A stretch of 64,000 nucleotides of DNA from NCBI GenBank assembly GCA_037178855.1, contig JASJZC010000001.1, positions 6,696,001-6,760,000 on the forward strand, given 5' to 3'. Below, piece by piece: positions 56,222 through 64,000 of this stretch; position 1 is the first letter of the stretch, and every line of letters starts with the position of its first letter. The notes below the pieces were generated by a model. The model searched no databases. It had not been told where the DNA came from and saw only the letters and a program-made list of their open reading frames with translations. The stretch comes from Oscheius sp. JU75 (lineage: Eukaryota > Nematoda > Chromadorea > Rhabditida > Rhabditidae). The position numbers were made by a program, and so were the translations under genes.

Positions 56222-58174
56222 ATGCCGGAGGCACTCAGACGCGTTCTGTCAGCACTGGAGAGCCAAAACGAGGTCGAGAATGGGGATCTCTCGGATGCTC
56301 TTCGATACTGTGCTACGAACCCCGCCTCAGCGGCAGTATTGGACAATTGTGAGGTATGTGATGGCCATATTTCTCTTAACTACTAAAGCTCAGGGAGCGG
56401 AGAAAGTAATTAAAAATGTGCTGGAATTATCTCTTGAAGGACGAGCAGACGACGACACAGTTGAACCTGACTTGAAAAGGGCTCGTCTAGCTTTAAGAAC
56501 ACTAGTCAACTTCTGCAACAGAAGTACAAAGTATGTCCATTACACGACAACGATTCTATTCTTCCAGATTCAAAACTTCGGCTACTGATGATACGATTCC
56601 ATTAGTTCGATGTCTATTGAGGATTTCTGAGCTGCAAACGGAAGTTTGTGCCTTTCTTGTTGCCGTTGTCTGTGATCTACACAAAAGTAAGTTGTTTCCT
56701 GTTGATTTATTTGCATTTCACTCGTAATTTGTTCTACTTTTCCATTCTTGACATTTTTTGACGAGACTATTTTTCCTACTCTGTTTGTAGTCGATGACAC
56801 AGTTGTGGTTCCTGATGATCGCCTTCAGATCACGCACATAACTGTCGCGAGCTATCAAGATCTTCTTTTTCCCGCTGGCCATTCCTGGTAGTGACGCGAG
56901 TTTGGGTAATCAAATTACCACAAACTAACTTTGTCAACACCTTTCTTCTGCTCCTCCTGTAATTGTAAGAACTTTTCAGAAGCTCTTCTCCACAAGGACT
57001 ACCCAGCACTTCTTGCCGATCTTGCATCATTGTGGCACATTGTTGAGGACAATTCCTGGATCACAGCCTTCTTTTTGACTATCCTCGAAACGGTATTTTT
57101 GTTGACAACAACTGTCACTCTCTTCTTCAGGATTTTGCATTCCTATCGCTCGCGTTTCGAGAGCTGTCGATCGATGCATTCGGCAGTATACTGGAGATAG
57201 CGGAAACCATATTGGATAGCTCGGAAACTGGCGAAGAGCTCAAGGTATTTCTTTCAAACCACCTTTGGTTAGTCTCGTTTCTAGATCCATCCGAACAACG
57301 TGCTCTACTGTGTGGATTTCATCGAACGTCTTCTATATGATTTGGGAGAGTCTGCCTTCAAAGATGCTGGTCATATTCCTCATCTTCTGATCTCTACTAT
57401 CGACATTATCGGTATTCTTTTCTTCATTCTTTAATAGCTCGCCTTTCAGGAAACTGCGCTCTTCGGCCAAGAGACTACGGGACAGAACTATTATCGAAGC
57501 CCAGAGCTATTGTTCCTATCGTTGATGTTCTCGAAGCTGTTCTGGATGCCCAAACTACTGTTGAAGCGCGGGAAGCTGAGGAGAAACCTCGGGTGAAGTA
57601 CCCAGATAGACCAGAGATTCAGGTTTGTGGGTCCTTGTAAGTAAAACCGCCTTTTTAGATTCCCTGCCGTGTTCCGCGTGTCCAAGAGGACAAACGTCTT
57701 TTGGCACTCTCCGCCATTCTAGTCCAAGTGCACGAAGAACGAGGGAAACTCAAATGTGCAGCTGTACGAGCCATAGGTTAGTCACTTTTTTCTAGTTCGA
57801 TGGAAATCGGTAGTTTGGTCAACCATTGCTTCCAGGCAACTTATGTTGTGATAGTCTTCCCAACCAACAAGTAGCAGGTCAACATGGCGCTGTTGTTTCC
57901 GTTCTTCGCTGTACAAAGAAGCGTCCTGATGACAAACCATTCATTGTAACTGCCTTTTTTTGAATTAGAACATATTCCTTTTCAGACCCAGTGGGCTATA
58001 TCAGCTCTTCGACATATGATCATATCCTGTCCTGAAAATCAAGATATCGTCGTCTCGATTGATCAGCAACCAACAGGAATTCTGGATCGTGACCGGTTAC
58101 TGAAAGAACTAGGTGTCGACGTCATCAAAGACGATGTGACAGGAAAATTCAAGGTGAAAAGGGTACAGCAATAG
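56222..58174 (+). CDS. ATXN10: Ataxin-10 family armadillo-like protein
   Basis: A helical-repeat cytoplasmic protein, linked in animals to neuron survival and cytokinesis. Exons: 56222-56353, 56394-56530, 56568-56686, 56791-56887, 56980-57092, 57131-57244, 57285-57411, 57450-57622, 57659-57776, 57836-57945 and 57986-58174, about 475 residues (human 475). The C-terminal Ataxin-10 domain is clear: AIGNLCCDSLPNQQVAGQHG, then PFITQWAISALRHMIISCPENQDI, matching the IGNLCYKCRHNQD and PFISEWAIYAIRNL segments. One junction is unresolved: from 56887 (CATTCCTG|gtagtg) to 56980 the phases differ by one base and the direct join makes a stop. A micro-exon, an unusual splice site or a sequence error could explain it. 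The acceptor TTCCAG lies one base before the ATG; a Merlin insertion ends 57 bp upstream. Confidence 0.85.
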
Positions 58175-58290
58175 TTTTATTATTGTTTCTGTTATAAATT
58201 TTTTCAAACCTGCCTTTATCAACCTATTATACGATGGTTCTCGCCATTTTTATCTGTTCACAAAATGTTTCGTCCTAGGCATTTTTTAGA

Positions 58291-61036
58291 ATGGACTTTT
58301 CTGCTATGGAAAAAGCCGTCTACGGCCATCGGAACCTAGAAGACGATCCGGAGTTGATGGCGGAGCTTTTGGCATTGGAAGAAGAGGAGAAACGAAGCCA
58401 TGCACCACCACCAACAACTATAAATCAAGCAGCCAGAGGTCTTCCTCGACAACCTTCTACTGCAACATGTAATAATTAGATGTTTCTTGGCCAACCAAAA
58501 AGTTACAGTTGGAATCGATCCGTCGGTAATGGCAGCTGCTTTGGCCGACACGGTTACAGGCGACGTGGATTGTCCGGAAGACGACGAAGATCTTCTGGTA
58601 TGATTCTTCATCTGAATGTTTCACACCAAAATTTAGAATGAGCTTTCGGGTATTGTAGGAGAGCCGACAGCTGCTGCCCCTGCTCCTCCGACTAGAGCTG
58701 CACCTCCTCCTCCAGTAGCAAATGCTCGACCATCGGCTAGCCCTTCTCACAATCTGCGCGAGCTTCTGAAGGTATACGAAAAGATGAAGAACGACAGTGA
58801 GAAGGAGAACAATGCTGCTAAGACGAGACGTCTTCAAAGAAGCACGGATAAACTGAAGGAATTGGTTGTGAGAGCAGATAAAGGACTGAAGATTGATCCT
58901 TCCGAAATTCCTCCCGCTCCTCCTGGTTGGCAGCCATCGAATCCAACCAACCTGCCTACTCCTACGCCAGTTGCTTCGGTCGAGCCAATTGTTGTTCCTC
59001 CTGTCGCGAAGCCAGCTCATCATCCCGCTGCCAATCCTGTTCGTAGTGCCGCACACAGTTCTCCGGAAACCCCGCCACCAGCTGCTCCTCAACCTCCTTC
59101 TATACCAGCCCGAAAGGAGAGTACTCCTGCGGTAGATTCCTTTTGATATATGAAAACTAGGTGTAGTTTTAGCCTCGTGCATCTGCTCCAACATCAAAAA
59201 AAGAAGACGTTATGGCTCTTCTTCATCGCAGAAAAATGGCCTTTGTGAACAATGGAAAGGCTGCAGTCGCTGCCCATGACAAGGAAGCCGCTCTGGAATT
59301 CGTGAAAATGTCGAAGATGTTTGATCAGGTAGTTTTTCAATTATGCGCCTCTAAAAACTTGTGAAACGTTTTGGTAGTAGAGACATTCCATTCAACTCCT
59401 TTTTTTCAGGCTATTCTCGCCCTGGAGACAGCCTCTGCCGATGATTTGGACCTAAACGACATTCCCTCTACTCCTCCCCCGTATCGAAAGAGGGTTGAAC
59501 CCACATCATTCGTGGAGCATCTTGAAGTAAGGCTCCAGCGCTACCAGGATATGGCCGCCGCTGCCAAAAAGGAGGGGAACGAGCGCAAAGTTCGGTATGC
59601 TGGCCGTTTTCACTGTGTCTACGTCTTTTTTATAGCATGAATATGAGAACTGTTGCTACCTACCAGGAGGCCATTGGAGCAGCTAAACGAGGTCAGCCGG
59701 TCAATGTGGCCGATCTTCCGTTTCTTCCGGACATGCTACCGCTTCCACCGCAAGGAAGTGGATCCAGATCGCAGCCTGTAGCAGCTCAAACATCCCAAAA
59801 TTCAGGTCCTGCTCCAGGAAGTACGTTCTATTTAACTTTCAAAATCTTAGTTTTTTTTCTAGTGAAACCCCCGCCTGCTGTTGGTCCATTGGCCAATTCT
59901 GGTCCTTCGGGTGTCAGTCGAAATGCCACCCAGCTTCAGTTTCTTCTCCAGCGACAATCTCAGTTCAAGGAGGCCGCTTTGGCTGCCAAGAACCGCGGCG
60001 ACATGGATCTGGCCAAGAAATATCTGCTGAACGCGAAAGGTTTCGATAAGATGATTGTTGCCTCGAAGAATGGTCTTCCCGTCAACATCAAGGATACACC
60101 TATTCCTCCACAAGTCAGCACGCCGGCCACTGCTCTTCAGCCCAAGATTGTCCCGTCTACAACCAGTTCTACTGGGGTAGAGGGAAGAGGAGAAGCGCTG
60201 GCGATGCTCGAGAAGGGACTGATCGAGCAGATTCAACTGGCCGAAAACAATCGAATGAAGTTCACGCGGCTGGGAGATGTTGGGAAGGTGCTCCTTTTCC
60301 CCATTTTGAACAAAACAATCAATTTTCCAGGTAAAACTGTTTGAAGGCTGGGCGAAGACGGCTAAACAAGATCTTCTTCTGATTCGGGAAGTGGCCAGAC
60401 AGGGCTTGAAACTTCCAAAGTTTCACATCGAGAATCGCCAAATTCCGTCTGCCGACCTCTTCCCTGATCTGGCCGAGGACGTCCTCGAAATGACTATCTG
60501 TCAATGTCGTGATGTCCCTCTTCCAGCTGGTTATGAAGTCGTTCATGCAAACATCTTTATTCGATACACGTTCCCCTATCCGACCGAGTCTCTCCAGACG
60601 GGCAAATCAAGAACCGTTGCTGGAACTACTAGTCCAGGTAATCCTGTCTTTTTTAATACTAATTGTAACTAATTGCTTCAGAGTTTGACGAGACCGTCAT
60701 TTTTCAAATTGGAAGCAAAAAGACGAGAGGAAGCAAGCTGAGCAGAGTCTTGAAGAGGGCACCACTCAAGATTGAGGTCAGCAAAGTAGTTTTCAAAAAG
60801 TTCTTCTTCAGGTCTTCCAGAAAGGCGGGTTCCTGCGTAGTGATAAACTTGTCGGCTCGTGCGAATGGAAACTCGACGAGCTGGAGGGCAAGGCCGAAAT
60901 GGAAGAATCGCTGCCTCTCAAGGAAGGCCGCAAAGCTGTCGGCGGTCTAATTTCTCTGCGTGTTAGAATCCGCGAACCACTCGGCGATACCAAACTACAG
61001 ATTTCCACGCACAAGTGGATTGTTCTCGATGCCTAA
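58291..61036 (+). CDS. CC2D1: CC2D1 / Lgd, DM14- and C2-domain ESCRT-III regulator
   Basis: Lgd/CC2D1 proteins bind ESCRT-III subunits and control endosomal sorting. Exons: 58291-58468, 58509-58597, 58637-59131, 59173-59328, 59410-59594, 59636-59820, 59863-60287, 60331-60637, 60682-60776 and 60812-61036; phases agree, giving 779 residues (human CC2D1A about 950). Four DM14 repeats are visible, beginning LRELLKVYEKMK, VMALLHRRKMAF, VEHLEVRLQRYQDM and LQFLLQRQSQFKEAA, with Pro-rich linkers. A C2 domain follows at about 590-750 (LEMTICQCRDVP, FIRYTFPYP, GGFLRSDKLVGSCEWKLDEL). The C-terminus ISTHKWIVLDA is family-like. It starts only 117 bp after the ataxin-10 stop, with TTTTTTAG before the ATG, a strong operon signal. 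Confidence 0.93.
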
Positions 61037-62222
61037 AACCAATTTTCCCCTTTTTTGTATGATTACCGGTTGTTTTCTGGTCTGTACTTAATAATTTTTC
61101 TCGGTTTCTTTACTAGTTTGATCCCAATGTGATATGCTCCTTATGTACCTTCTAATTGCGATAAACCTAGCCATTTTTTTGTGCTTATATTTCGAGGTCA
61201 AATGTTGAAAAACAAGCAGAAATGTGATATCTTCGGGACGAACGATTGACACTGCCGTTTTGGGTCTCGTCGCGCGCGAAATCCACGTGCGGGCGTGCGG
61301 CCTCTGGCGCAGTCGCCCTCCGGCAATTTGTTTCAACTTCGTGGATTTTTCGGCCCAATTCCATCATTCTTATACGTTTTGCTTATGTCACTTTTCCTCA
61401 TGTTTAGTTGTATGCATCTAACTGGCTTTGAATTCTCTGAGAGTTGTAGACCGAAATTAACACTATTTGGAACGCGAAGAAGTAACTCGTAAAAAAGTGG
61501 CGCTCAGAAATGTTCGGAATTTTTTGACCAGAACAAGATTTTCTTCCTCTCTTCTCTATCTTTCGCTCTCTGAAGTCTCACACCATTCGGTCTCATGAAT
61601 AATTTTCATTCCTTACTTTTCCGAGTCTTCTAGATGATAGAAGCGTTGTGTACGCGTGAATATGCCCTAATATTCATGTTCGCAAGTTTGTATGACATTA
61701 ATTATAGGAAGCTAACAGCTGCTTAGTTGGAAGCTTCAGTTATAGCTATTCAAGATTCCGAGGTTTGTGTGTATTTCAACCTTTATGTGACTACAGTTTC
61801 TGAAAAAGTAGAGCCTTCCAGTGCACCGAAAATCTTATCCGCTCACAACTTCCTCGCGTGACATAGTCGGATGTATACTCCCTAAGGCCATTTCTTTCCT
61901 CCTTACAATTCTGAGATGCTATCGTATCGTGTCCAACAAAGAATCCATTTTCAAGTTCTGTTATACATGAGTGCCCTAGCTCTCGACTTTATTTGGCAGT
62001 GGATTGCGGGAATTGATTAGCGCCACACCGCAATCCACGTATTGGCTCACTATTGTGCGACGCTGCCACTAATTTTATGCTCTTCTTTCTAAAAAAAAAA
62101 AAAGCCATGCTGTTTCATGCTACAACATGGTACTTTTATTCGTCTCGTCCGTGAATCACGTGCTTATCTATACGAATCAATTTCAGCCGTATTCCGCCAG
62201 GCTCACCGGGCACAAATACAGA
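61037..62222. other. Intergenic region of about 1.2 kb
   Basis: Between CC2D1 and GOLPH3. Contains the strong hairpin at 61995-62067 and poly-A runs at about 62092-62104. TTTCAG at 62179-62184 is the probable GOLPH3 trans-splice acceptor. No coding frame recognised. Confidence 0.5.
61995..62067. ncRNA. Candidate structured RNA or hairpin
   Basis: A perfect 11-bp stem GTGGATTGCGG (61999-62009) with CCGCAATCCAC (62028-62038) around an 18-base loop, and an outer 4-5 bp pairing GGCAG with CTGCC (62063-62067). CTAATTTTAT just downstream resembles an Sm site on the plus strand. No known RNA family could be assigned. Confidence 0.35.
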
Positions 62223-63839
<1,617 letters not shown>

Positions 63840-64000
63840 TTGTAAGTTACTTTTATTTCGATTGCTAATGCCCTTTTTCAGATCTTCCTGCAGCCGTCCT
63901 CAGACGCAAAAAGAACGCCTTCCATTTGCTTGTCACTTGCATTAACAGTTGCGGGATAAACTGCTCCCGTCTCCATTTTGTATTCTTTTATGTTATGGGT
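63840..64000. other. 3' flank of GOLPH3
   Basis: 3' UTR and flank to the window edge; no further feature recognised. Confidence 0.5.

Overview
This is a gene-dense piece of a nematode nuclear genome. Four things point that way. Introns are mostly 34-90 bases. Nearly every acceptor ends in TTTCAG or TTTTAG. Many first coding exons are preceded, a few bases before the ATG, by such an acceptor, which is the layout of spliced-leader trans-splicing. The families present include a Skp1-like gene, a short Fer-type SH2-tyrosine kinase, an intronless tyrosine phosphatase and a strongly diverged R-Smad. I cannot name the species.

Layout. 1-5.4 kb has almost no recognisable coding sequence but carries simple repeats and four tRNA-like (SINE-type) remnants; a probable minus-strand first exon sits at 5.4-5.7 kb. 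6.2-10.3 kb holds Mediator subunit MED24 (21 exons). 10.65-11.1 kb holds an intronless, very diverged histone H3 that looks centromeric. 11.1-14.0 kb is non-coding with a 65-bp inverted repeat. 14.0-14.9 kb encodes a START-domain lipid-transfer protein. A tRNA-Val(UAC) lies at 15.8 kb. 18.3-26.1 kb is one spread-out gene with at least three alternative first exons and a C-terminal CaaX box controlled by a 25-nt alternative exon. On the minus strand then come SRP19, PAF1, an SH2-tyrosine kinase, NOP56 and an R-Smad (26.5-37.4 kb).

From 38.9 kb the plus strand carries compact runs of genes: NTF2, TMEM208/SND2, SMPD4, an XRN2-binding (XTBD) protein, an intronless PTP, TRAP-beta, SCAPER and ABHD11. 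A Skp1-like gene (minus) and ataxin-10 (plus) are divergent neighbours separated by an intact Merlin DNA transposon (54,458-56,165). CC2D1/Lgd and GOLPH3 finish the window.

Functional themes. Several genes act at the ER or Golgi (SRP19, TMEM208, TRAP-beta, SCAPER, SMPD4, GOLPH3, CC2D1). Others act in transcription and RNA (MED24, PAF1, NOP56, XTBD protein). Tight same-strand spacing with an acceptor before each downstream ATG (117-300 bp gaps) suggests polycistronic operons, most clearly ataxin-10/CC2D1, SCAPER/ABHD11 and NTF2/TMEM208/SMPD4/XTBD.

The most interesting items are: the complete Merlin element with perfect 8-bp target duplication and a related 443-bp fold-back MITE; the diverged centromeric-type H3; an R-Smad whose DNA-binding hairpin appears deleted; three tandem phospho-dependent SUMO motifs in PAF1; and the alternative-exon logic of the CaaX gene. 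Exon coordinates were worked out by hand from splice sites, reading phase and remembered family sequences; no alignment or transcript data were available.
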